A DNA stretch of 64,000 nucleotides from an uncultured Eubacteriales bacterium (GCA_905205195.1 CAJLCS010000001.1:1-64000), one strand, 5' to 3'. Shown: positions 46,478-55,590, counted from the first letter of the stretch. The notes: a model not told the origin generated them from the sequence alone. Made by a program: numbers and translations.

Positions 46478-48724
46478 ATGGAAGCATACCGCAATCCGGC
46501 ACTTTCTCCGGAAAAGCGGGCGGAGGACCTGCTTTCCCGCATGACGCTGCGGGAAAAGGTGGGCCAGCTGAATCAGCGGCTCTACGGCTTTCACGCCTAC
46601 GAGCGGCGGGATGGAAAGCTGACGCTTTCCCGGGAATTTACCGACGAGGTGGACCGCTACGGCGGCATGGGCGCCCTGTACGGGCTGCACCGGGCGGACC
46701 CTTGGTCCGGTCGGGACTTTGCAAGCGGCGTTACCGGCGTGGAAGCGGTGCAGATCCGCAACGCGGTCCAGAAATACGTCATCGACCATTCCCGCTTCGG
46801 CATTCCGGCGCTGCTGAGCACAGAAAGCCCCCACGGCCATCAGGCGCTGGACGGCTATCTGCTGCCGGTGAATCTGGCCTCCGGCTGCACCTTCTCCCCG
46901 GAACTTCTGGAGGAGGCGGAGAAGGTCTGCGGCGCCCAGCTTCGCAGTCTCGGTCTGGACCTGGCGCTGGTTTCCGCGCTGGATATGCTCCGGGACCCCC
47001 GCTGGGGCCGGAGTGAGGAATGCTTCGGCGAGGACCCCTATCTGACGTCCCAGATGGCCGGGGCGGCGGTCCGGGGTATGAAAAGCCAGGGCATCGACGT
47101 GGTGGCCAAGCACCTGTGCGCCCAGGGCGAGACCACCGGCGGCGTCAATGCCAGCCCGGCCCGGATCGGCCCTCACGAGCTGCGGGAAATTCATCTCCCG
47201 CCGGTGAAGGCCTGCATAGAGGCAGGGGCGGCGTCCTTTATGGCGGCGTATAACGAAATCGACGGCGTGTTCTGCCACGCCAACCACCGGCTCCTGACGG
47301 AGCTGCTGCGGGGCGAGTACGGCTTTGAGGGCTTCGTCATGTCCGATGGCGTGGCCATCGACCTGCTGGACGTCATCACCGGCGACCGGGTGGCCTCCGG
47401 CGCGCTGGCGCTGAATGCCGGTGTGGACATGGGCCTGTGGGACACGGCCTTCGGCCGCCTGGAAGAGGCGGTGCAGGCCGGTCTGGTGGAGGAAAGTCGG
47501 ATCGACGAGGCGGCCAAGCGGATTCTGACGCTGAAATTCCGCCGGGGCCTGTTTGAGCATCCCTATGTGCCGGAGACGGCGCAGGTGTTCTCTTACGAGG
47601 ACTATCCCCAGTCCGCCCGGCTGGCGGAACAGAGCATGGTGCTGCTGAAAAACCGGGACGGCCTGCTGCCCCTGTCGGCGGACAAGCCGGTGCGGATCGG
47701 TCTGACCGGCCCCAACGCAGACGCCATCTATCATCAGCTGGGCGATTATACCCCCGCCCAGCGGCCCGGCGTGGGCACCACGCCCCGACAGGGGCTGGAG
47801 CGGCTGCTTTCCGGCACGGCGGCGACGCTGTGCTACCATCCGGGCTGCCCCCTGTTTGAGGACGACCCGGCCATGGAGGAGCAGGCCGTGGCGGCCATGG
47901 CGGACACCGATGTGGTGATTGCGGTGCTGGGCGGCAGCTCCAGCCGGTTTACCCACTGCGAATTTGAAAGCAACGGCGCGGCCAAGCATCAGCAGACCAT
48001 CACCATGGACTGTGGCGAGGGCATCGACGACGGCATCCTCCGTCTGCCCGGCGGCCAGCTGCGGCTGCTGCGGCATCTGCGGGCGCTGGGCAAGCCCATC
48101 GTCACCGTGCTGATTGCCGGGCGGCCCTATGAAATGGCGGAAGTAGAGGAGCTGTCGGATGCGATTTTCTGCTGCTTCTACCCCGGTCCCACCAGCGGTC
48201 AGGCCGTGGCCCGGCTGCTGTTCGGGCAGGCGGAACCGGCGGGACGGCTCTGCGTTTCCCTGCCGGATCATGCCGGCCAGCTGCCGGTGTACTACAATCC
48301 CAAGGACTGCGGCCGGGACGGCGTGTATTATAACGTTTCCGCCCCCCGCTACGGCTTCGGCTCCGGCCTGAGCTATACCGCGTTTTCCTACGCGCAGGAC
48401 GGCGTGCCCACGGCGGAGGACCTGACGCTCCGGTTCCGGGTGACCAATACCGGCGCACGGCCGGGCTGGGCGGTGCCCCAGCTGTATCTCCATCGGAAGC
48501 AGGGCGTGGTCACGTCCCGGGTCCGCCAGCTGTGCGGGTTCCGGAAGCTTCTTTTGCAGCCGGGGGAGACGCAGACGGTGGAAATTCCCGTTCCCCGGGA
48601 GAGCCTGCGGCAGTACGATGCGTCCATGAAGCCCTGCTGCCCCGGGGGAACCGTCGAGTGGTTCCTCTGCGACGGCGGCGACACCCATCTGCAGGGAGCG
48701 TTTGCGCTTCCCCATCATCGTTAA
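46478..48724 (+). CDS. GH3-family glycosidase
   Basis: The 748-residue protein has an N-terminal barrel with the nucleophile Asp290 in FVMSDGVAI, an alpha/beta sandwich (VVIAVLGGSSSRFTHCEFESN) and a C-terminal FnIII-like domain (LQPGETQTVEIPVPRE), the three-domain form of GH3 beta-glycosidases. VVAKHLCAQGE carries the substrate-binding Lys-His. No signal peptide. GGAGG precedes ATG 46478. Most characterised relatives are beta-glucosidases or beta-xylosidases; between an alpha- and a beta-mannosidase it might act on a beta-linked core sugar, but specificity cannot be read. Confidence 0.88.
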   Translation: MEAYRNPALSPEKRAEDLLSRMTLREKVGQLNQRLYGFHAYERRDGKLTLSREFTDEVDRYGGMGALYGLHRADPWSGRDFASGVTGVEAVQIRNAVQKYVIDHSRFGIPALLSTESPHGHQALDGYLLPVNLASGCTFSPELLEEAEKVCGAQLRSLGLDLALVSALDMLRDPRWGRSEECFGEDPYLTSQMAGAAVRGMKSQGIDVVAKHLCAQGETTGGVNASPARIGPHELREIHLPPVKACIEAGAASFMAAYNEIDGVFCHANHRLLTELLRGEYGFEGFVMSDGVAIDLLDVITGDRVASGALALNAGVDMGLWDTAFGRLEEAVQAGLVEESRIDEAAKRILTLKFRRGLFEHPYVPETAQVFSYEDYPQSARLAEQSMVLLKNRDGLLPLSADKPVRIGLTGPNADAIYHQLGDYTPAQRPGVGTTPRQGLERLLSGTAATLCYHPGCPLFEDDPAMEEQAVAAMADTDVVIAVLGGSSSRFTHCEFESNGAAKHQQTITMDCGEGIDDGILRLPGGQLRLLRHLRALGKPIVTVLIAGRPYEMAEVEELSDAIFCCFYPGPTSGQAVARLLFGQAEPAGRLCVSLPDHAGQLPVYYNPKDCGRDGVYYNVSAPRYGFGSGLSYTAFSYAQDGVPTAEDLTLRFRVTNTGARPGWAVPQLYLHRKQGVVTSRVRQLCGFRKLLLQPGETQTVEIPVPRESLRQYDASMKPCCPGGTVEWFLCDGGDTHLQGAFALPHHR

Positions 48725-48736
48725 GGAGGAATGACT

Positions 48737-51127
48737 ATGCTGATCCGCGACTGGACCATGGAAATGGACGGGATGCACCTGCCTTGCCAGGCGCCCTGCA
48801 CCATGTACAGCGTTCTGCTGGACCATCACAAAATCCCGGACCCCTTTTACGGCCTGAACGAACGGGAGCTGCAGCATCTGGGCGAAAAGGATTGCAGCTT
48901 CACCGCCGTGTTTTCCGTGGACGAGGCGCTTCTCGCCCGGGACTATGCGGAGCTGACCTTCCGGGGGTTGGACACCCTTTGCCGGATTACCCTGAATGGC
49001 AAACGGCTGGATGACGTGAAAAATATGCACCGGACCTATGTCTATTCGGTGCGGGAGCTGCTGAAAGCCGGGGAAAATACCCTGCGGCTGGACTTTTCCT
49101 CTCCGGTGCGGTATTTCACCGAGGCTCAGCGTCGCCACTATCTGTACATGAACGACGGCGACACCGTTCCCGGCACGGCCCACCTGCGGACGGCCATGTA
49201 CCAGTCCGGCTGGGACTGGGGCCCCACGCTGCCGGATATGGGCCTGTTCCGCCAGGTGGAGCTGAACGCCTACGATACGGACCGGCTGGACACCGTGCTG
49301 GTGAGTCAGAATCACCACGACGGGGTGGTGGACGTCACCGTCCGGGCCGCCACGGCCCACGGTGCCGGAGGGACGCTGTATGCGTCGCTGGACGGCAAGC
49401 GGGTGGCCATGACGGAGGGAGAAGCGATGATCCGGGTGGAGCACCCCCGGCTCTGGTGGGTGCGGGGCTACGGCGAGCAGCCGCTTTACGACCTGACGGT
49501 GGAGCTGGAGGCGGACGGCCGCCTGCTGGACCGGCAGACAAGGACCGTCGGTCTGCGGACGCTGACCGTCAGCACCGAAAAGGACCCGGACGGCAAGGGC
49601 AGCGAGTTCTGCTTCGTCATCAACGGCGTGAAGATTTTCTCCATGGGCGCCAATTATGTTCCCATGGACAACCTGCTGACCCGGGTGACGCCGGAGCGGC
49701 AGGAAAAGCTGATCTCCCTGGCGCTGGAGGCCAATTTCAATACTTTGCGGGTCTGGGGCGGCGGCTACTACCCGGAGGACAGCTTCTATGACCTGTGCGA
49801 CCGGTACGGCATTGTGGTGTGGCAGGACTTCATGGTGGCCTGCGCCAATATCTGGCTCACTGCCGACATGGCGGAGGAATTCACCCGGGAAGCCACCGAC
49901 AATCTTTGCCGCCTGCAGCACCATGCCTCCCTCGGCCTGCTTTGCGGCAACAACGAGATGGAGGACATGATCCTCAACGGCGGCATTCAGAATAACGAGC
50001 TGGTGCGGCAGGACTATTTGCAGCTTTACGAGCATCTGCTCCCGGAGCTGTGCGGCAAGCTGGCACCGGATACCTTCTACTGGCCCTCCAGCCCCTCCTC
50101 CGGCGGCGGCTTCCTGGATCCGGGCAACTTCAACAAGGGCGACACCCATTACTGGAAGGTCTGGCACGGCGGTGTGCCCTTCACGGCCTACCGGCAGGAG
50201 AAATTCCGCTTCTGCTCGGAGTACGGCTTTGAGAGCTTCCCGTCCATGAAGACCATCCGGACCTTCTGCGAGGAAAAGGACCACAACTGCTTCTCCCGGG
50301 TCATGGAAAACCACCAGAAGTGCAAGGGCGGCAACGGAAACATCCTGCGCTACCTGTCCAACAACTATCTGTACCCTTCCGGATTTGAGGATCTGGTGTA
50401 TGCTTCCCAGCTGCTGCAGGCCGATGCCATCGCCTACGGCGTGGAGCATTTCCGCCGGAACCGGGGCGTGTGCATGGGGTCGATTTACTGGCAGTTCAAC
50501 GACTGTTGGCCGGTGGCCTCCTGGTCCAGCGTGGACTATTTCGGCCGCCGCAAGGCGCTGCACTATGCGGCCAGGCGGTTCTATGCGCCGGTGGCCATGG
50601 GGCTGTTTCTGGAGGGAAACCGGCTGACGGTGAACGTGGCCAACGAGACGCGAGCGCCCTTCCGGGGCCGGATCCGGCTGACCGTCTGCCGCTCCGACTT
50701 CACGGAGCTGGAGCGCCGGGACATTCCGGTGGAGGCGGCGGCGCTGTCCTCGCCGGATGTGGCGTCGATGACGCTGCCGGAGCTGGACGTCTATCACACC
50801 TATCTGGCGGCGGACCTGTACGACGAAACCGGCGCGTTTCTCACCCGGCGGGTGGAAACGCTGGTGCCGCCCAAGCATTTTGACTGGGAAAAGCCCACGG
50901 TGCAGGCGGCCTTCACCGACGCGGAGGGCGGCGTGGAAATCGCCGTCACGTCGGACGTGTTCACCCGGAGCGTTTTCCTGGATTTCCGGGACTTCGACTG
51001 CGGCCTGTCCGACAATTTCTTCAGCCTGACGAACCGGGAGCCGTATGTCGTGTTTGCGAAAACCGACCGCACTGCGGCCCAGCTGCGGGAAAACGCCGTC
51101 ATCAAGACGGTGTACGACATTCGGTAA
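48737..51127 (+). CDS. GH2 beta-mannosidase-like enzyme
   Basis: The 796 residues follow the beta-mannosidase branch of GH2: an N-terminal sugar-binding sandwich (FRGLDTLCRITLNGKRL; SGWDWGPTLPDMG), an Ig-like domain, a barrel with acid/base Glu407 in LLCGNNEMED and nucleophile Glu495 in FCSEYGFES, and WGGGYYPEDSFYDLCD. It would cut the Man-beta-1,4-GlcNAc left after alpha-mannosidase trimming. Start ATG 48737 is seven bases from AAGGAGG; ATG 48731 is too close. No signal peptide. Confidence 0.9.
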   Translation: MLIRDWTMEMDGMHLPCQAPCTMYSVLLDHHKIPDPFYGLNERELQHLGEKDCSFTAVFSVDEALLARDYAELTFRGLDTLCRITLNGKRLDDVKNMHRTYVYSVRELLKAGENTLRLDFSSPVRYFTEAQRRHYLYMNDGDTVPGTAHLRTAMYQSGWDWGPTLPDMGLFRQVELNAYDTDRLDTVLVSQNHHDGVVDVTVRAATAHGAGGTLYASLDGKRVAMTEGEAMIRVEHPRLWWVRGYGEQPLYDLTVELEADGRLLDRQTRTVGLRTLTVSTEKDPDGKGSEFCFVINGVKIFSMGANYVPMDNLLTRVTPERQEKLISLALEANFNTLRVWGGGYYPEDSFYDLCDRYGIVVWQDFMVACANIWLTADMAEEFTREATDNLCRLQHHASLGLLCGNNEMEDMILNGGIQNNELVRQDYLQLYEHLLPELCGKLAPDTFYWPSSPSSGGGFLDPGNFNKGDTHYWKVWHGGVPFTAYRQEKFRFCSEYGFESFPSMKTIRTFCEEKDHNCFSRVMENHQKCKGGNGNILRYLSNNYLYPSGFEDLVYASQLLQADAIAYGVEHFRRNRGVCMGSIYWQFNDCWPVASWSSVDYFGRRKALHYAARRFYAPVAMGLFLEGNRLTVNVANETRAPFRGRIRLTVCRSDFTELERRDIPVEAAALSSPDVASMTLPELDVYHTYLAADLYDETGAFLTRRVETLVPPKHFDWEKPTVQAAFTDAEGGVEIAVTSDVFTRSVFLDFRDFDCGLSDNFFSLTNREPYVVFAKTDRTAAQLRENAVIKTVYDIR

Positions 51128-51139
51128 AGGCGGCGCGGT

Positions 51140-51796
51140 ATGAAAGATCTGTTTAACCCGGACAATCCCTTTATGCAGTTTCTCTCCCGGGTGGGGGAGA
51201 TGATCCTGGCGAATTTCCTGTTTCTGCTCTGCTCGCTGCCGGTGGTCACCGCCGGCGCGGCACTGACGGCGCTGCACAAGGTGACGCAGAACATCGCCGA
51301 GGATACGGACGACGGGGTGCTGCGGACGTTTTTCCGGGCCTTCTGGCGGGACTGGAAGCAGGCCACCGCCGCCTGGCTGCTGATGCTGGTGTTTTACGCC
51401 GGGATGGGCTGCAATCTGCTGCTGGCCCTGTCCTATTTGCAGGGCGCGGCGCTGACGGTGTGCAAAGCCATTATCGGGGTGCTGTGCGTCATCGTGCTGG
51501 CGGTGGGGGCCTACCTGTTCCCGCTGATTGCCCGGTACGAAAATACGCTCAAGGAGCATTTCGTCAACGCCGGGGTGCTGGCGCTGGTGAAGCTGCCCCG
51601 GACGCTGGCCATGGCGGTGCTCAACGCGCTGCCGCTGATTCTGGCCTATGTTTCCATGAAGGTGTTTGTCAGCACGCTGGTTTTCTGGCTGACGCTGGGC
51701 TTTGCCTTCGTTTGTTACATTGCCGCCTGGCTGCTGATGCCGGTTTTCCGCGAAATGGAAAAGCCCGGCGGGCCGGACGTCCGACCCATGACATAA
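51140..51796 (+). CDS. DUF624 (YesL-like) membrane protein
   Basis: The 218 residues have about five or six membrane segments and the DUF624 hallmark start FMQFLSRVGEMILANFLFLLCSLPVVTAGAALTALH. YesL proteins accompany YesM/YesN and LplB/LplC sugar loci in many Firmicutes; their role is not known. It starts 13 bases after the GH2 stop and is the last gene before a strong terminator. Confidence 0.88.
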   Translation: MKDLFNPDNPFMQFLSRVGEMILANFLFLLCSLPVVTAGAALTALHKVTQNIAEDTDDGVLRTFFRAFWRDWKQATAAWLLMLVFYAGMGCNLLLALSYLQGAALTVCKAIIGVLCVIVLAVGAYLFPLIARYENTLKEHFVNAGVLALVKLPRTLAMAVLNALPLILAYVSMKVFVSTLVFWLTLGFAFVCYIAAWLLMPVFREMEKPGGPDVRPMT

Positions 51797-51824
51797 GAAA
51801 AAAGCCGCTCCCCGGGAGAGGCTT
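51795..51824 (-). terminator. Minus-strand terminator-like hairpin
   Basis: On the minus strand, an AAGCC/GGCTT stem with further CTCC/GGAG pairing (51824-51802) runs into TTTTTTCTTATG. It could end read-through from the convergent MATE gene. Confidence 0.55.
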
Positions 51825-51831
51825 CATCAGG

Positions 51832-51866
51832 AAGAAGGTAGTGCAAATTTGTGCTGCCTTCTTTTT
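51832..51866 (+). terminator. Terminator of the importer/glycosidase operon
   Basis: A 14-bp stem with G-U pairs (51832-51845 with 51850-51863), an AATT loop and a T run. Confidence 0.82.
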
Positions 51867-51925
51867 GTACGCTCCGGAAACGGCTCTATCCTGGATGAAC
51901 GTGATAGGATATTCACCGCCTGAAC

Positions 51926-51995
51926 TGCCGCAGGCAATATCACAATGCAAAGCACCCTACCACTGTCCGAAGGACAATACAACTCGCCGTCAGGC
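51926..51995. repeat. Array of four mini-hairpins at about 20-bp period
   Basis: Four short stem-loops: TGCC-GCA-GGCA (51926-51936), TGC-AAA-GCA (51946-51954), TGTCC-GAA-GGACA (51964-51976) and GCC-GTCA-GGC (51986-51995). Their centres are spaced 19-20 bases, with linkers resembling AATATCAC or AATATAACT. It is noncoding on both strands and lies between convergent genes. It looks like one copy of a dispersed intergenic mosaic repeat. Confidence 0.55.
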
Positions 51996-52003
51996 TAATA
52001 TAA

Positions 52004-52038
52004 CTGGAGGCGCACTCCGTAAGGAAGTGCGCCTCCAG
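52004..52038. repeat. 13-bp perfect inverted repeat bordering the mini-hairpin array
   Basis: 52004-52016 pairs with 52026-52038 (CTGGAGGCGCACT and its complement), with a 9-base loop. On the plus strand a T run comes 11 bases later (52049 on). It may be the boundary of the repeat element or a terminator for the MATE gene. Confidence 0.6.
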
Positions 52039-52053
52039 GAGGGGCAGCTTTTT

Positions 52054-53454
52054 TTATTGGAGATTTCCGCTTTGCCGGGCCACTTCTTCCGCCCGCTTCC
52101 GGAAGATCCGGGGGAAGGAAGTGAAAATCACGGCGGCGGTAATCAGTCCGGCCGTCAGGTCCGCAATACCCTCGGACAGATACACCCCCGAAAACCCGAG
52201 AAAATGGGTCAGCAGGAAGCACAGGGGAATCAGAATGACCACCTTCCGCACCACCGCCAGCACCAGCGCCGAAACGGCCTGTCCCAGCGCCACATTGATG
52301 TTTTGCAGCGTCATCTGGACGAAAAACATGATGGACCCCATCAGAAACCGGGGGCAGTACTGCCGGACGATGGCCGTCACCGCGTCGCTGGCGGAAAACA
52401 GCCGGGCGTACAGCTCCGGCACCGCCATGGACACCGACCAGATGCTCACGCAGAACAGAAACGCAATCACGGTGACGTAGCCGATGCCCTTTTTCAGCCG
52501 GTCGGCGTCGCCCTTGCCGTAATTGTAGCTCACGAAGGGCTGCATTCCGTTGCCGAGGCCGTTGAGGGGCAGGGAAATCAGCTGCAAGGCGCTGAGCATC
52601 ACCGTCAGGGCGGCGGTGTAGTCCTTGTTGCCGCCGGTGGCCCGGTTGAGGTTCACGTTGAACACGATCTGGATGGCGCATTCCGTGATCGTCATGATAA
52701 AGGGCGTCACGCCCAGCGAGGTGATGTCCGCCACCCGGCGGGCGGTGGGGCGCATTTCCTTCACCCGGAACCGGAACAGGCTCTTTTTGGTGAAGAAAAA
52801 GACGATCATGCACACGCAGGACAGCAGCTGGGACAGAATCGTGGCCAGACTGGAGCCGCGGACCCCCATGCCGAGGGTGAAAATAAACAGCGGGTCCAGC
52901 GCAATGTTGGTGACGGCGCCGATGAGCACGGAGCCCATGGCGAGAAACGAATAGCCCTGCGTCAGAATAAAGGGGTTCAGCCCCTGGGCCAGCATGACGA
53001 ACAGCGTGCCGCCCGCGTAGATTTGCAGATAGGAAACCGCGTACTCCACCGCGCTGGGCGGGCAGCCGAACAGCACCACGATGGGCCGGGCCAGCACAAA
53101 GGTCAGCGCGCCGATGGTCACACCCAGCACCGTCAGCAGCAGAAAGGCGGTGTTGAAAATCCGGTTGGCCTCGTCCGTGCGGCCCTCGCCCATGCGGATG
53201 CCCGCCCGGGGGGCGCCGCCCAGGCCCACCAGATTGGCAAAGGCCTGAATCATCAGCGTAATGGGCAGCACGATGCCCAGCGCCGCCAGGGCGTCCATGC
53301 CGGAGTCGGGAATCTTGGCCACATACATCCGGTCTACAATATTATAAAGGAACGTAATCAGCTGGGCGATGACCGCCGGAACGGTGAGCCGGAAAACCAG
53401 GGGCAGAATCGGCCCGTGGTCCAGCCGTGCGGTCATGCCGGATGGGGGTTGCAT
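52054..53454 (-). CDS. MATE-family efflux transporter
   Basis: Sodium- or proton-driven multidrug exporter of the MATE/MOP group. The 466 residues give about twelve membrane segments in two halves, starting DHGPILPLVFRLTVPAVIAQL, NIVDRMYVAKIPDSGMDALAALGI, with the family FNxxLxxxLIF-like stretch VTNIALDPLFIFTLGMGVRGS. Start is the ATG ending at 53454 with AAAAGGAGG upstream; a TTG 24 bases earlier lies in that site. Substrate unknown. Confidence 0.9.
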   Translation of the reverse strand: MQPPSGMTARLDHGPILPLVFRLTVPAVIAQLITFLYNIVDRMYVAKIPDSGMDALAALGIVLPITLMIQAFANLVGLGGAPRAGIRMGEGRTDEANRIFNTAFLLLTVLGVTIGALTFVLARPIVVLFGCPPSAVEYAVSYLQIYAGGTLFVMLAQGLNPFILTQGYSFLAMGSVLIGAVTNIALDPLFIFTLGMGVRGSSLATILSQLLSCVCMIVFFFTKKSLFRFRVKEMRPTARRVADITSLGVTPFIMTITECAIQIVFNVNLNRATGGNKDYTAALTVMLSALQLISLPLNGLGNGMQPFVSYNYGKGDADRLKKGIGYVTVIAFLFCVSIWSVSMAVPELYARLFSASDAVTAIVRQYCPRFLMGSIMFFVQMTLQNINVALGQAVSALVLAVVRKVVILIPLCFLLTHFLGFSGVYLSEGIADLTAGLITAAVIFTSFPRIFRKRAEEVARQSGNLQ

Positions 53455-53484
53455 CAAAAAAGAGCCTCCTTTTGGCAACAGGAT

Positions 53485-53507
53485 GCGCCGCCCCGGAAGG
53501 GCGGCGC
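53485..53507 (-). other. Hairpin between the peptidase-like and MATE genes
   Basis: A 9-bp GC stem (53485-53493 with 53499-53507) between two same-strand genes without a T run on the minus strand. A weak terminator or processing site; the MATE gene has no clear promoter of its own here. Confidence 0.45.
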
Positions 53508-53517
53508 GAAAAAACGG

Positions 53518-54645
53518 TCAAAGAGCCAGCAGATCGGGCTTGACCAGGGCATTTTCCAGCAGATCGGCCACAAAGGCGCAGGCCTTGTCCTGCCGGACGG
53601 CGGCAAGCCAGTTTTCCGTCGTTTTTTCCTTCAGATCAAAGAACTTCCGTAGCAGCGCAATGACGGTTTTCATGCCGTAGCGCTGATACACCTGCCACAG
53701 CAGCACCGTACCGGCCAGCGGCACGTTGGCGGGACGGCTGCCGTCCGGCGTCCGGATGGGGCCGGGCTGCTGCTGGTAGGCGGCGAAGAGCCGGGCCTTT
53801 TCCTGCTCCAGCAGCTCGCCTTTCCCGGCGTGGAGCAGCATCAGGTTGGACAGCCACCGGGCACCGGTTTCGTTGAGCCAGTCTTCAAAGCTGTCCGTGG
53901 CGGCGCCGCAGGCCCAGCGGCGGCCAAGCTCGTGGCCCAGCGCGCTGCAATAGGATTCCTCGCTGCCGTCGCCGCACAGGACGATCAGACCGGGACGGGC
54001 ATAGGAGTCGTCCCATTCTCCCTCGTCCAGCAGCAGAAGGCTTACATGGGGCGCCGGGCGGGCGCCGAAGAGCCGCGTGTCGTAGTCCAGACAGCCGGCG
54101 GCGTAGGAAATCATGTCCGTGATGCAGGGAATGGAGGCGGATCGGGTGCAGTAGGCCGTGAAGCCTCCGGCGGAGACGCTGTGGTAGCAGCCCCGGCGCA
54201 GGCAGATGAGATTGGCACACTCCGGCGCATCCGGCGTCCAGAGCTGGCATTTGTACCGGCGTCCGTCGGCGTCGTGATGTCCGTCGATCAGGTCAAAGCC
54301 GTCGAAGCCCTGCCGCAGGACGCAGCGGGTTTCCTCGACGCAGGCAGACAGACGCCGGGGGAAGCACCCGGCGTAGCCGTTGAGAAGAATCTTGTGGTCC
54401 GACACGCCGAACAGATCTCCTGTGGCCAGGACGCACCGGTAGCGGAACCGGTGGGGCCGGTCGGCGGCGAAGGTATAGACCGTGAAGGGGCCGTCCGGCG
54501 CGGGGGCCGCCTGAAAATCGTCGTCCGCCTCTTCCGGCACGGCGTTTTGGGGCAGCTCCAGCGTTTTCTGCCCGGCGGGCAGCACGGCCTCCACGGTTAG
54601 GGTGGTATTGTGCAAATCCAGATAAAAGATTGCTTGCTGAGACAT
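53518..54645 (-). CDS. M1 peptidase-like protein with an altered zinc site
   Basis: The 375 residues include SALGHELGRRW and, 15 residues on, DWLNETGARWL. These match the HExxHxW and WLNEGFA segments of M1/gluzincin aminopeptidases in order and spacing. The second zinc His is replaced by Arg (His238, Glu239, Arg242), while Glu259 is kept. The N-terminal half is a beta-rich domain of the kind found before M1 catalytic domains. No signal peptide. Start is the ATG ending at 54645, with AGAGG seven bases upstream. Probably a non-peptidase or a strongly diverged member; the family call is moderate. Confidence 0.45.
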   Translation of the reverse strand: MSQQAIFYLDLHNTTLTVEAVLPAGQKTLELPQNAVPEEADDDFQAAPAPDGPFTVYTFAADRPHRFRYRCVLATGDLFGVSDHKILLNGYAGCFPRRLSACVEETRCVLRQGFDGFDLIDGHHDADGRRYKCQLWTPDAPECANLICLRRGCYHSVSAGGFTAYCTRSASIPCITDMISYAAGCLDYDTRLFGARPAPHVSLLLLDEGEWDDSYARPGLIVLCGDGSEESYCSALGHELGRRWACGAATDSFEDWLNETGARWLSNLMLLHAGKGELLEQEKARLFAAYQQQPGPIRTPDGSRPANVPLAGTVLLWQVYQRYGMKTVIALLRKFFDLKEKTTENWLAAVRQDKACAFVADLLENALVKPDLLAL

Positions 54646-54693
54646 TGCGTATCCTCTCTCTATCGGTTCGGGTTGATAACGGAATAATGAATG

Positions 54694-54722
54694 ATTATAG
54701 CAGGATTCCTTCCGTTTCACAA
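54694..54722 (-). promoter_or_regulatory. Promoter of the M1-like gene
   Basis: Minus strand: TTGTGA (54722-54717), a 17-bp spacer and TATAAT (54699-54694). Confidence 0.82.
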
Positions 54723-54738
54723 GAGGGAAAAATGATTT

Positions 54739-55557
54739 TTACGGCTGGCGCAGGGCAAGCTGATAAAAGGCCACGGCGCTGGCCGCGGCGACGTTCAGCG
54801 AATCCACGCCGTGGGTCATGGGAATCCGGACGGTGTAGTCGCAGGCGGCAATGGTACGCTCCGGCAGGCCGTCTCCCTCGGTGCCCAGCACGATGGCCAG
54901 CTTCTCCTCTGCCGCCAGCCGGGGGTCCCACAGCGGCAGCGTGTCGTCCCGCAGGGCCATGGCCACGGTTTTGAAGCCGAGCTGCCGGAGCATGGCCATC
55001 CAGCCGTCCTCTGGCAGCCATGCAAAGGGCACCGCAAACACGTTTCCCATGCTGACCCGGGCGGCCCGGCGGTACAGCGGGTCGGTGCAGCCGGGGGTCA
55101 GCAGGACCGCGTCCATGTTCAGCGCGGCGGCGGAGCGGAAAATGGCCCCCAGATTGGTGGGGTTCATCACGTCCTCCAGTACGGCAATCCGCCGGGCGCC
55201 CGCGCAGAGTGCCTCCGGTGCCGGCAGTGCCCGGCGGCGCATGGCGCACAGCAGCCCCCGGGTCAGGTGAAAGCCGGTGATCCGGCAAAGCACCTCCGGC
55301 GGCGCGACGTACACCGGCAGATCCGCCGGAAACAGGTCCGGCAGCGCCCGGGCGGCGGGAGCACGGGGGCCGTCCTCCATTAGCGCCGAGCACGGTTCGT
55401 ACCCGGCGTCCAGCGCCCGCTGGATGACCAGCGGACTTTCCGCGATGAACAGGCCGTTTTCCGGGTCGGCCCGGTTGACCAGCTGATTTTCCGTCTGCCG
55501 GGCATAGACGTCCAGCGCCGGATCGGAAAACGCGGTGACGGGGATGAATGAAGCCAT
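54739..55557 (-). CDS. TrmH-family RNA 2'-O-methyltransferase
   Basis: SPOUT-class RNA ribose methyltransferase of 272 residues. It has an N-terminal substrate domain (FIAESPLVIQRALDAGYEPCSALM) and the SAM-binding knot (MNPTNLGAIFRSAAALNMDAVLL; IVLGTEGDGLPE; IPMTHGVDSLNVAAASAVA). It differs from the RlmB-like protein at 17042, so the genome has at least two. Target RNA not predictable. Confidence 0.88.
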   Translation of the reverse strand: MASFIPVTAFSDPALDVYARQTENQLVNRADPENGLFIAESPLVIQRALDAGYEPCSALMEDGPRAPAARALPDLFPADLPVYVAPPEVLCRITGFHLTRGLLCAMRRRALPAPEALCAGARRIAVLEDVMNPTNLGAIFRSAAALNMDAVLLTPGCTDPLYRRAARVSMGNVFAVPFAWLPEDGWMAMLRQLGFKTVAMALRDDTLPLWDPRLAAEEKLAIVLGTEGDGLPERTIAACDYTVRIPMTHGVDSLNVAAASAVAFYQLALRQP

Positions 55558-55590
55558 GGATGCATCCTGCTTTCCTGAAAAAGTAAGATG

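Noticed and set aside
46457..51559. A 1700-codon open frame on the minus strand across GH38/GH3/GH2
   Set aside because: It is antisense to three well-supported glycosidase genes, has no family motif and a low-complexity His/Gln/Gly-rich translation. GC-rich third positions keep this frame open.
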